From the NCBI GenBank assembly GCA_029582265.1, contig CM055817.1:31725097-31789096 (forward strand): a stretch of 64,000 bases of DNA, written 5' to 3'. This DNA comes from Zoroaster sp. YZ-2022. Lineage: Eukaryota; Echinodermata; Asteroidea; Forcipulatida; Zoroasteridae. Positions 53,796 through 64,000 of the stretch are shown one piece after another. The notes beneath the pieces were generated by a model that was given only the letters and a program-made list of their open reading frames with translations, was not told the DNA's origin and did no database searches. Position 1 is the stretch's first letter. Every line of letters begins with the position of its first letter. Made by a program: the position numbers and the translations under genes.

Positions 53796-54838
53796 TTTAC
53801 CGACCCGTGAAGTTTTCTCACAAAGGCGTTGTTAGTAGGGTAGATAAAACTGTTCATCTCATGTACCCATTTGATGCCGTATATTGCTGATGATATGACG
53901 CGGTGTGAACACTCGGTGTCGAGAACACTCGGTGTATTTACATCTGTTAACTACTGCGTCCCCAACTACCGCCTTCTCCAATGCCTCATTGACGTTACGC
54001 TTTATTTTCAATAACATAGCGAGCAAAATCCCTGATAGTTTTATAGAAACTGCAAAGGACCAAATGTGAAATGAAAAGTGATATATAGTAAATGGTTAAA
54101 AAATAAATGGTTAAAAGAAAAAAATAATAAATTCATCAAATGTAGACCACATTTCTGCCATGGAATATATTCAATCAAACTAAAACAACCGTAGGTTTGT
54201 ATTCCAAAAGGTTGAAGGTTATTCGGGCGGGTGCGCTTTTTGCCGCTCCGCTCTAGTAATTGCACTATGACCGTGAAAACGGGTGGAACAGTAGGTGTAT
54301 AATACTTGATCACATCCTTCGGACAGATTCAAACCGCAGAGAAGACCAAAACGAGGCAAGAATTGGTCAAAAACAATTGTTTTATTATCAAAGGCATACA
54401 CGTAATAACAATACAGTATAGATACATAGTATTTAAGGTGTTACAGTGCTAGTGTTTTTTTTTGTCACGCAATATATGTTTTTTACACTCTGTATCCTAG
54501 CGCTTATTTGAATAACATAACCATTTATGATCATCCTAGCTAATGCCAGATCGTGAACTATAATATGTTTCATGTTTCGTTATGAACATATGTTTTTAAG
54601 TATTTGTATCATCGAATCAATTCGTATACTTTTCTGACTTTTTAGAAATGCAAATTTCATTAAAAATACCATTGCGTCCATCTTGGATTCATGATCAAAA
54701 TCAACAATTAAACCTACCAACATCAGATTGTGCTATATTTGAATTAATTCACAAAGGATTGCCGAATCACTCAATGGAGTTTGTTTAAGAATAAACACTT
54801 CATTGCAAAGTATTTTTTTCCGTTTCTTAATAATGCAG

Positions 54839-54949
54839 TGCAATTAATTCGGGAATTAACTTGTTCATGTACAGCAGGATCACCTTGTATCGAAGCCAAC
54901 CTTTTCAATTGTGCTGATGGCTCTTGTGTGTCATCCAAAGAAGAATGTC
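54839..54949 (+). CDS. Host gene exon, Cys-rich LDLR-A-like module, copy 2
   Basis: 111 bp, splice sites identical in type to copy 1 (ATAATGCAG and CGTAAGT), phase 1-1. It differs by a Glu to Ala change (CTAGSP) and otherwise encodes the same module. Because both copies are symmetric, transcripts could include one or both without a frameshift. Later exons were not recognised in this window. Confidence 0.7.
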
Positions 54950-55573
54950 GTAAGTAATGTAATGTCTTATTCTTACTCAAACTTATGCAATTATAGGCCT
55001 ATACAAAACATCCATATTCGTATGGCGAAAGTGCAGCACTCGAGTGACACCTGCACGGCAGTTTATTTTAACGTAAGTAACATAATGAGTAGCCGATTAA
55101 TCTTTTAAATAAACCATACTCTCTATAAACAGAGATAAATTGATAAATGCTCTGAAAACCTGCGTTTAAAAACATTTTAGCGTTTTCCTCTATGGGGGTG
55201 TTAAACTTCACCCTACTCCTTTCATATTTCTTATTATTCTACCTTTCTCTTTATTTGAACCCCTATCTGCCACATTATGTAATCGCTTGGCACACGCTAT
55301 GCGTTGCTCGAATTCCTAAGACAACTATTCCCCTCTACACTTCGAAACACGGGAAATTAAGTCTTATTTTTACTCAAAACTTATACAAAATATATACAAA
55401 ACATCCATAGTCGTATGGCGATAGTGAAGTACTGAAGGGCACATCACAGTCAATTATTTATTTAACTAGTTTAAAAGATATGTATACGGCTTCTATATGA
55501 TGAGTATTATGTCTAACCTTACAAATTACATCATTATTGTTGGTCTTGCTCTGTACCATTAATGTGCCAATAT

Positions 55574-56176
55574 TTACAAACCCAACTTCTGAGTGACTTC
55601 TAACCTGTTTTCTAGTGAATCTGCAATATACCCATCCTTACTCGCATCTCTTTTCCAGCGCCCATGTCTGTTAAGACAACGCTTTCCAACTTCCCCTGCT
55701 CTTAGTGAATGTAAACCTAGGTTTAAATCTAGTGCTACTGATGACAACATTTCAACAATGCATTGTCTTGTTCTCGCGTAGCTCAACTTGTTGTCCTTGA
55801 AAATTAACTTACATACATTTCCTGCAGGCCGGAATAAGAAGTTGCTAGATTGTGTGCTCATACCTGCTACTGACATTATTTTAACAACATACTGTATGGG
55901 CATGCTGAGCTGGAACGTTTTGGCTTCTTGACCCGATCTATATTGATCGGTTTTACTTTTCTGTATGTTTATTTTGAAATAATTATCTGGAATTGCTATG
56001 TCAATGCAACGGGTGGAACTTAATTCATCGAAGCTTAAGAAACCTGCAAATGCTATTGTTATCATACATAGATTATTTAATACTAACAAATCTTGACTTA
56101 ATATTAACTTGTCGCAAAGTTCTATTATTATGTCCAAAGTAACCACTGCTTTACTGTCTTGTGAACTGTGGTGCAT
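55574..56176 (-). pseudogene. DIRS-type tyrosine recombinase C-terminal part, copy 2
   Basis: Duplicate of 53193-53795, also fully open for 200 codons. I see four residue differences (positions 112, 123, 129 and 187). It has the same Ser48 at the usual Arg position, so that change predates the duplication. His156, Arg159, His171 and Tyr183 are kept. Confidence 0.75.
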
Positions 56177-56989
56177 TTTACCGACCCGTGAAGGTTTCTC
56201 ACAAAGGCGTTGTTAGTAGGGTAGATAAAACTGTTAATCTCATGCACCCATTTGATGCCGTATATTGCTGATGATATGACGCGGTGTGAACACTCGGTGT
56301 CGAGAACACTCGGTGTATTTACATATGTTAACTACTGCGTCCCCAACTACCGCCTTCTCCAATGCCTCATTGACGTTACGCTTTATTTTCAATAACATTC
56401 CGAACAAAATCCCTAATAAGGACCAAATGTGAAATGAAAAATGATATAAATGGTTAAAAAATAAATGGTTAAAAAAATATTTAAAAAATTAAATTCAACA
56501 AATGTAGACCGCGTTTCTGCCATGGAATATATTCACTAAAACTAAAACAACCGTTGGTTTGTATTGCAAAAGGTTATTCGGGCGGGGCGCTTTTTGCCGC
56601 TCCGCTCCAGTAATTGCACAATGACTGTGAAAGCAGGTGGAACAGTAGGTGTATAATACTTGATCACATCGTTCGGACAGATTCAAACCGTATAGAAGAC
56701 CAAAACAAGTCAATAATTGGTCATAAACATTTTTTTATATTATCAAAGGCATACACGTAATAACAATACAGTATAGATACATAGTATTTAAGGTGTTACA
56801 GGGCAATGTGTTTATTTTTTTCATGCAATATACGTTTTTTGTACACTCTTTATCCTAGCGCTTATTTGAATAACATAACCATATGATCATCCTAGCTAAT
56901 GCCAATGAAGGTTGCCAGTCGCACTTTTAATCTTTTTATTCCAATGAGGTCACGTGACTTCTCTACGCTGCAATTTCCACCTAAACTAG

Positions 56990-57470
56990 GTTTATCTAGA
57001 AACATGACTTCCAAAAGGTCAAGACAGCTTTAGTAAATTTAGTGAAAATATAAGCTGCCGTAGCCAAACCAAATGACAGCACATTGAATTGAGAAAATTG
57101 TGTCTCCCCTCCGCCATCCCATAAAAAAACCGAGGTATGTTCTGTGTTCTTCGAATATCTCGATATGATGACAGGCAGATTTTGAATCAAACGTGAACAA
57201 AAAATCACCTGTTTGAATTTTTTTTAGCAACAGAAACATCCTGATACTTAAATTTGAACTGGGTGAAATTGGGGTTGATGTCCCTGCAATCTAGTATACA
57301 AGCCTTGGTTTCCCGGTTTTGTTATAGGCAACTGTTGAAAAGATTAACCGTATAAGGCTTTCTTTGCGCCTCAGAAATGTACCCTTTTTCTAGTAATTTC
57401 TTAATTTCTTCGGCAGCGAACAATGGGTTATCCCTAGGCGATTTGTTGTTACTCAAATGAGCTGAAACTG
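56990..57470 (-). pseudogene. DIRS-like reverse transcriptase remnant
   Basis: The minus-strand sequence encodes, across several frames, NPLFAAEEIKKLLEKGYIS, then LDCRDINPNF and, in shifted frames, TFDSKSACHHIEI, HRTYLGFF and FGLATAAYIFTKF. These are RT fingers and palm motifs of the DIRS/Ngaro type (the DLKSGYHH-like motif A and the P-FGL-TAP-IFTK stretch). Numerous stops and shifts occur. The RT lies upstream of the recombinase copy at 55574 on the same strand, so both probably derive from one element; the RNase H and methyltransferase-like parts are missing. Confidence 0.7.
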
Positions 57471-58092
57471 GCAAAGCTGTGCATTTGATAACCTTCATTA
57501 ACCACTACTCTAATACGTGTATTTACATTTGCCTTGTCCCAGTAACTCAACGCCCCTTTCAACCGTACCTACATGTGATACCGTGTCACTAGCGTTGACG
57601 CTGTTGCTTATTAAATTTGCGCTTAAACAATGCCTGCCTTAGCTTGACTGCTCATTAACAATATTAATCTCTGTTATTACAATCTCTTTGTCTGGTACCT
57701 CTTCTGACTTCACCGCAGGTGTTCTTGTATACAAACAACTACACTTAAACAAAGGATCACCAATCTTACCTGCCCAGGCGGTTTGTCTTCTCTGGGATAC
57801 TCATAATCCGCTCTGTTCATTTTCTTCACATCGTCTGAGTCCGACGCTAGTGGATTACTTTCATATTCCTTGACCACTCTCCTTTCCATTTCAGACGCAC
57901 TGCCATCCTGGTTAATTTTTCCTATGCTTTATCGATGATATACCTTATGCTCTGTCGTTGGCTGCTTGTGGGTTATTTTTGGCCGCTTCCAATATTAGTC
58001 TCTGCATCCCGCAGCTTTGTCGTTACCTTCACATTGAATATAAATTGATCTTCACAACTCTTGCGCTTAATAGTTCAGCATATAGGTGAACT
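57471..58092. other. Spacer, possible further DIRS-like remnant
   Basis: No intact frame. It lies upstream of the RT remnant on the minus strand and may be the rest of the same element, but no motif supports this. Confidence 0.35.
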
Positions 58093-58663
58093 ACATTGGA
58101 GAATTGTGCTTTTAATGATACATGCATGAAATTTGGCACACAGCTTGGGCATGCCCTAAGAAGGATATAGGGCCATCGCATATTTGCCCTTTGAAAAAAA
58201 ATGGCGGCCAATTTTTTTTCTTCAAAATAGCTGCCCGTGGCTACTAATATAATACAATGTGTCTATTGGCCATACAAGGATGAAATATAGTTCACAGGTC
58301 TTTTCCAATTACCATATTGACATTGCTGATATGTTCTGAGATGATATTTTAAAAAAATGGCCGCCACTTTATAAAATGGACGCCATATTGGTAACAGGCT
58401 GCCATTGTTGTTCCTGGACATCGACAAGTTTGATAAGGCTATAAGTTATTTTAGGACATGATGTTTGAAACATATTGAATGCTTGTATAACCAAATACCG
58501 ATTTTTATACTGATGGGGTACTAAACAAATGTACAAATCTAAATTCTGCCAGCCATTTTATAAAATGGCCGTCATATCGGTAAATGGCTGCCATTTTGGT
58601 ACCTGGACAAGTTTGATAAGGCTCTAAGTTCTCTTAGGACATGATATTTGAAACATACTAAGT

Positions 58664-58982
58664 GGAGTGCTATGGTCGAGCGGTTTAGTGCATCGGATTT
58701 GTGTTCTGATGGCTGAGTCGTCAGAATGTGGGTTCGAACCGCAACCGTGGTGCTTGTGTCCTCGAGCAAGACACTTTGCCATAATTGCTTCTCTCCACCC
58801 AGGAGTAAAAAGGTACCCGTTAGGGCAGAGTTGGTTGTTGTGTTTGATTAGCCCATATGCGCCGAAATTGCATCAATTGATCTGTATACTCCCCAGGGAG
58901 CTGAGATGGTTTCAGGAATGATTTATGCGCCTGATGAGCAGGGGTAATAATGTACAGCACTGTGATACCTTGTGCAAGACCT
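58664..58982 (+). mobile_element. tRNA-derived SINE, plus strand
   Basis: Same family as 3896-4234. GGAGTGCTATGGTCGAGCGG forms the A-box region and GGTTCGAACC the B box, and the body ends GATGAGCAGGGGTAATAATG. The body matches the other copy in reverse. The tail is the long (ATT)n tract. Confidence 0.85.
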
Positions 58983-59247
<265 letters not shown>

Positions 59248-59342
59248 ATGTTTGTATAACTAAAGACGAAATAAAAATCTTGCTAAGGACATCCCCAAGA
59301 TGTGTGCCAAATATCATGCTTGTATCATCAAAAGCACAATTG

Positions 59343-60000
59343 CGGATCCTAGTTACACGATCCACGCGTCACGATCCAGCGGCGGTTGGTTTATCGGATT
59401 GGCGGATTGGAACCCTTACGTGTAAAATCACGAGCAACGCCTTGTACCAATGAGTCCACCCCTTCCCCATTTTCTACCTATCACCTAAAATAACCCGCTA
59501 CACACAATTAGCGGATCATTGTCGCGTACCCGCATACATACATACATACTTAAAACTCCTGAAAATAACATTTTAAAAAAGGAGAAATTTATAAGCAAGC
59601 ATTTTACAACAAATAGAGACTCTGAAAAACATGAACCTCGTTCCAACAAACTAGGACGAAACTAGGAAAACAATGTACAAACTAATACACATTATATTTC
59701 TCTTAAATAAGAGAAAAAGGAGACAAAATCAAATTGCCACAATTAACAGTCTTCATATTTCCATGTACTACACTGTTATTTCTTACATAATTATCTAAAA
59801 TATTTCCTATTTTATTTACATCAGGTGATGTCTTCATTTTTGTCCAAACTTAAATTATTTACTTATTCTCATTATCGTTATTTGTAACAGAAACACAATT
59901 ATACCCCCTCTAAAAATTATAATCAATGACTGAATTACTTTGCGTATAATCATATGTATGTTTCTGTTGAGGTGGAAACTACGTAAGGGTTTCATTTGTT
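59343..60000. other. Spacer, no gene seen
   Basis: AT-rich DNA with (CATA)n at about 59531-59550. No coding support. Confidence 0.45.
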
Positions 60001-60250
60001 ATATATATCGCAGAAACCCCTGCTATATGAGATTCTAGCCGGCCAATTGTCATCGGGCAAGCTCGGTGGTAGAGTGGTTAAGATGTCTGCACTAGTAAGC
60101 AGGAGGTCGTGGGTTCGAATCCCGCCCGAGTCACCTGTGTAGTTTTTTCACAGACACTCGGAAAGCACTGAGTATACAGTGCTATACACACGTCGGTGTA
60201 GGTAAAATCAAATCAATTATTTATCTCTCGACGCAAGAATTTCACTAACC
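60001..60250 (+). mobile_element. tRNA-Thr-derived SINE, copy 1
   Basis: The tRNA-like part is at about 60057-60133: A box TGGTAGAGTGG, an anticodon-arm region GCACTAGTAAGCAGG that resembles the CTAGTAA loop of tRNA-Thr(AGU), and B box GGTTCGAATCC with a T stem GTGGG/CCCGC. The acceptor stem is only partly paired and the anticodon loop has one extra base, so it is not a functional tRNA. A unique body follows (TGTGTAGTTTTTTCACAG, TACACACGTCGGTGTAG). Confidence 0.75.
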
Positions 60251-60440
60251 TATATATATATCGCAGATACCTGCTGCTATATGGGATTCTAGCCGGCCAA
60301 CTGCACCAGTAAGCAGGAGGTTCGAATCCCGACCGAGGCGCCTGTGTAGTTTTTTCACAGTGCTATACACACGTCGGTGTAGGGCAAAATCAAATCAATT
60401 GTTTATCTCCCGACGCAAGAATTTCATCAACCTATATACA
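60251..60440 (+). mobile_element. tRNA-Thr-derived SINE, copy 2 (A box deleted)
   Basis: A tandem copy of the previous unit including its upstream ATATATCGCAGATACCTGCT stretch. The tRNA head jumps from GCCGGCCAACTGCA to CCAGTAAGCAGGAGGTTCGA, so the A box is lost and the B box kept. The body is collinear with copy 1. Confidence 0.7.
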
Positions 60441-61629
<1,189 letters not shown>

Positions 61630-61670
61630 TTGTAGTAAAACTAGTGGAACGCTGGTAGTTGTAACTCCGA

Positions 61671-61695
61671 GTTTCACGCGTTATGCGATCATCAG
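61671..61695 (-). ncRNA. Hammerhead-like core motif near Penelope-like element 2
   Basis: Minus strand: CTGATGA, a short TCGCATAACGCGT stem-loop region, then GAAAC. It lies downstream of the GIY-YIG gene on the same strand. The helix is short (three firm pairs), so this is a candidate only. Confidence 0.35.
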
Positions 61696-61860
61696 ACAAC
61701 TGATAGTCACCAAGTGATTACTCCTATATATATGAGGCCTATACGCGCACGTACAGGTTACTCGCTCAATGATGCGTGGTAATTACCTATTGTTTGCGGG
61801 CCTTGTGTGTAAGCTTGTTTGTTGGCAGTTTGTGGTTTGTTGACGCGGTACTGTTCCTCG

Positions 61861-62709
61861 TCACGTGTCATCGCTTTTGAAGTTGCAGAGGTAGAACTTG
61901 TTTTCATGGCGGCATTTTGATATGAGTTCGGGTCGTTTGTTCAGGAGTATCCTCTTGTCGGCGTTTATGATGGAGAGCTTCTCTGTGAGGCAAAGGTTGC
62001 ACCGTTTCGATTCACTGTTGTATGCTTGAGATCTACAGGCTACCGACCAGTTGATGGTGAATGGTTTCTTGTTCCTTTTCAATTGCCAAATGTGCTTGGA
62101 GAGTTCCGTGCTGTTCTGGTACTTCTCATGCCTGAAAGACTGTGTGTGGTTGCCGTATCTTAGCTTGAATGGAGGCGCGGTGAGACCTATGTACAGATGA
62201 GAGTTGTTTGGTTGCTTAACTTCGGCATTGTAGATGATGTTGCTAGCCTGGCACTTTCCTTGTAGATCTAGAGGGCATAGGTCTTTCTTGCGGCAGTTGC
62301 AGTCCTTACGGTCGGTCCCTTTGTCGTTCGATGAGACTTGTTTGTTGTGTGCCTTGATGATACTGGCAATGTTGGGCATGCAGCTGTAACTGATCTTGAC
62401 CGTGTTCCTGTTGAATATCTTGTTCAGTTTGGAGTTCCTCGGGAAGTGCTTGCCGATGAGTTTCAGGAATATACCGCCAATGTTTGTTGTCACGTTTTTG
62501 CTGAATGGAGGGTTGAACCAGATGATGTTGCGCTGCCTGTTCCGTTTTTCCTTAGTAGGTTGGCTATCGATGTAGGTGAGGCCTTCCGTGTATCCGCTGG
62601 ATCTTAGTGCGTCCTCGTAAGCTGGGGAGGCTTTCTTGAAGATGTCTTCATCGCGAGATGTGTGGCTCAATAATCCCTCCTTTACCCTAGCTTCACCATA
62701 AACTGCCAC
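61861..62709 (-). pseudogene. Penelope-like element 2: GIY-YIG endonuclease region (RT missing)
   Basis: The 282-codon frame contains NIIWFNPPFSKNVTTNIGG, FNRNTVKISYSCMPN, a Cys-rich CNCRKKDLCPLDLQGKC segment (about residues 138-154) and then a GIY-YIG type nuclease: NIIYNAEV, LYIGLTAPPFKLRYGNH, TELSKHIWQLKR, and KRCNLCLTEKLSIINADKR. This C-terminal arrangement is that of Penelope-like elements with a linker Cys cluster. The nuclease frame is open and the key LYIGLT and Arg residues are present. The upstream reverse transcriptase is absent; instead the frame starts in a 61-bp tandem repeat. It is a 5-prime truncated copy. Confidence 0.75.
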
Positions 62710-62868
62710 ATCTACTTATTGTGTGGCTCAATAATCCCTCCTTTACCCTAGCTTCACCATAAGCTGCCACCTCTACCTATATTGTGTAGCTCAATAATCC
62801 CTCCTTTACCCTAGCTTCACCATAAGCTGGCACATCTACTTATTGTGTGGCTCAATAATCCCCCTTTG
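62660..62868. repeat. 61-bp tandem repeat, 3.4 copies
   Basis: Units begin TGTGTGGCTCAATAATCCCT at about 62660, 62720, 62782 and 62844. The first unit encodes the N-terminus of the Penelope-like frame, so the array is part of that element. Confidence 0.95.
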
Positions 62869-63023
62869 TTCACTTCTGATACTCCTATTGGCTTTTTCTA
62901 GACTGATGCTTATCTTTAATTGGTCACTATTTTCCCGCCTTTTTTGGATCCCGCCCCATGATCGTTTGCTTTCCCTTTTCCCTATAAATGGATGAGTTTT
63001 TATGTTGTACTTTGTCAAAGCCT

Positions 63024-63050
63024 CTGATGAAGGTCCGGATTGGATCGAAA
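63024..63050 (+). ncRNA. Hammerhead-like core motif, plus strand
   Basis: CTGATGA, one A, a 5-bp helix (GGTCC with GGATC, loop GGATT), then GAAA. It resembles the CUGAUGA-stem-GAAA layout at Penelope terminal repeats, in opposite orientation to the nuclease frame. Confidence 0.35.
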
Positions 63051-63073
63051 GCTAAGGACACCCTCCCGATTTA

Positions 63074-63077
<4 letters not shown>

Positions 63078-63146
<69 letters not shown>
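63078..63146. repeat. (TA)n microsatellite
   Basis: TA tract on the left of the mariner-type MITE, with a partner at 63363-63417 on its right. It looks like one tract split by insertion at TA. Confidence 0.95.
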
Positions 63147-63151
<5 letters not shown>

Positions 63152-63360
63152 CACTCAAAACAATTTAGGGAACACGGGAATAATCTCATGATAAAGGATG
63201 CATGTAGTGATTACACATTTCATGACATGACTACTGAAAGAGAGAGGGGGTTGCAAATGAAAATCCCAGTTCATGGAACATTCCAATAACGGGTGTGACC
63301 ACCTCTTGCAGTAAATCCGGTGTTCCCTAAATTGTTTTGTTCCCTAAATTTTTTTGAGTA

Positions 63361-63362
<2 letters not shown>
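63147..63362 (-). mobile_element. Mariner-type internally deleted element in a (TA)n tract
   Basis: The ends are inverted: CACCACTCAAAACAATTTAG continuing GGAACA at left, and TGTTCCCTAAATTTTTTTGA continuing GTAGTG at right. On the minus strand it retains a stop-terminated ARGGHTRYW peptide, like the C-terminus of many Tc1/mariner-type transposases. (TA)n lies on both sides, consistent with insertion at TA. Confidence 0.7.

Positions 63363-63417
<55 letters not shown>
63363..63417. repeat. (TA)n microsatellite
   Basis: Right partner of 63078-63146. It interrupts the transposase frame at 63418. Confidence 0.95.
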
Positions 63418-63419
<2 letters not shown>

Positions 63420-63894
63420 ACGAGATGACGAGATTCCGCAGAAAATTGACATCTCTCTCGGTACGGGCTATCAACCATCTGGCAAACGCCAACCTTCTAG
63501 CAAAATCTCCTGGCGCAAGTTGATGTCGGATGTGAATCCGATATGTATGCTGGTGGAGGTCCAATCTCGTGATTCTGTTGAATGTCGCCGAAGGCAATCT
63601 CAGCCCAATTCGCCTTGCGCTGGTGTCCCTAGGATGCTCCAAAAGTTGCTGCCTTACTGCTGCAATGTTCCCTTCTGATCGCCCGGTGCGCCTCCTGCCA
63701 GAATTCCCCTTGTTGCGGTTGAGGCTAGTGCCATACTCTTGATATTTTCTAACATTCGCCCAGATGGTTTTGGCTGCTGGGGGCTCCTGTTCTGGGAAAC
63801 GTTCCCTGAAAGCATCGCGAGTTTGCTGCAAACTGTGAGTTTGGTGAAATGTTGTAATCACGAAAACTCGCTGTTCAGTCGTTAGTTGTACCAT
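63418..63894 (-). pseudogene. Mariner-type transposase N-terminal part, truncated at the catalytic domain
   Basis: From the ATG at 63894 the frame encodes a helix-turn-helix DNA-binding region of DUF4817 type (MVQLTTEQRVFVITTFHQTH, then TIWANVRKYQEYGT), a basic GNSGRRRTGR linker, a second helix-turn-helix region (HPRDTSARRIGLRL) and RWLIARTERDVNFLRNLVIS. In related proteins the first catalytic Asp comes right after this last stretch, but here the frame runs into (TA)n. About 159 codons remain. The DDE catalytic domain is therefore absent, except for a C-terminal scrap in the neighbouring 63147-63362 element. Confidence 0.75.
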
Positions 63895-64000
63895 CTTTCC
63901 AACTAGCTTAAAAATCTTACATAATCATCTAGGCAGTCAAGTGATGCGTCCATTTCAGACTGCCTTGAACTGATTACCCAAACTTGCAAAAATGCGATTT
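63895..64000. other. Upstream of the transposase, window end
   Basis: Non-coding; may include the 5-prime end of the mariner-type element beyond the window. Confidence 0.3.

Larger units (their letters stand above)
52085..54545. repeat. Tandem segmental duplication, unit 1 (2.46 kb)
   Basis: Matches 54546-56904 at high identity over nearly its whole length, with a deletion of about 90 bp in unit 2 (after position 52150 here). It contains a host exon and a complete copy of the tyrosine recombinase ORF. The junction motif is GCTAATGCCAGATC. Confidence 0.9.
54546..56904. repeat. Tandem segmental duplication, unit 2 (2.36 kb)
   Basis: Second copy of 52085-54545. Its divergence from unit 1 is low (a few substitutions per hundred bases and small indels), so the duplication is recent relative to other repeats here. 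Confidence 0.9.

Noticed and set aside
60057..60133. Functional tRNA-Thr gene
   Set aside because: The acceptor stem is mispaired, the anticodon loop has an extra base, and a SINE body with a second damaged copy follows.

Overview
The window looks like nuclear DNA from a marine invertebrate animal, most likely a deuterostome such as an echinoderm. The reasons are tRNA-derived SINEs with canonical A and B boxes, Penelope-like, DIRS-like and RTE-like retroelements, piggyBac and Tc1/mariner-type DNA transposons, intron-containing genes with GT/AG splice sites, and a secreted-type host gene with a HYR (hyalin repeat) exon. The organism call is inference. Nothing here looks bacterial, and there is no CRISPR array or rRNA gene.

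Region 1-20237 is host DNA dominated by mobile-element remains. It holds three repeat copies (two here, one at 43.0 kb), a SINE, a 2.2-kb terminal-inverted-repeat (TIR) element with one small acidic ORF (4744-6969), a Tc1/mariner-type MITE (8075-8332), a 4.1-kb element with 264-bp TIRs around a degraded gene of an uncharacterised nuclease-like family (10842-14925), an RTE-like non-LTR retrotransposon (about 14930-18040), and a 41-bp perfect palindrome flanked by an 8-bp target duplication (18656-18696).

Region 20238-37898 is an entire Maverick/Polinton (adintovirus-like) element of 17.66 kb. It has about 310-330 bp TIRs beginning AG and ending CT and an ACCTT flanking duplication. It carries a protein-primed type B DNA polymerase, a DDE integrase, an FtsK/HerA-type packaging ATPase, a double jelly-roll major capsid protein, a putative penton-type protein and a set of small membrane and coiled-coil virion-type proteins. 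The major capsid gene and several small genes are open, but the polymerase, integrase, ATPase and several structural genes carry stops, frameshifts or deletions, including loss of the ATPase P-loop. It is best read as a decayed integrated copy, with the caveat that some breaks sit in homopolymers. Gene expression is probably organised in blocks of alternating strand, with integrase and polymerase converging.

Region 37899-43330 holds a Ty3/Gypsy fragment (zinc knuckle, protease, integrase) split by a 3.3-kb piggyBac element with TTAA duplications. Region 43793-54949 contains four recognisable exons of one host gene: a signal peptide exon, a HYR exon and a Cys-rich LDLR-A-like exon present twice because of a 2.4-kb tandem duplication. 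All junctions are phase 1, so the exons can join in frame. Its introns are filled by a Penelope-like element with 550-bp inverted flanks, a second MITE, and a DIRS-like element whose tyrosine recombinase was duplicated together with the exon.

Region 56905-64000 has a DIRS-like reverse transcriptase remnant, a non-autonomous relative of the 4.1-kb TIR element invaded by a SINE with a 260-bp (ATT)n tail, two tandem tRNA-Thr-derived SINE copies, long (TA)n tracts, a Penelope-like GIY-YIG region with hammerhead-like motifs nearby, and a truncated mariner-type transposase.
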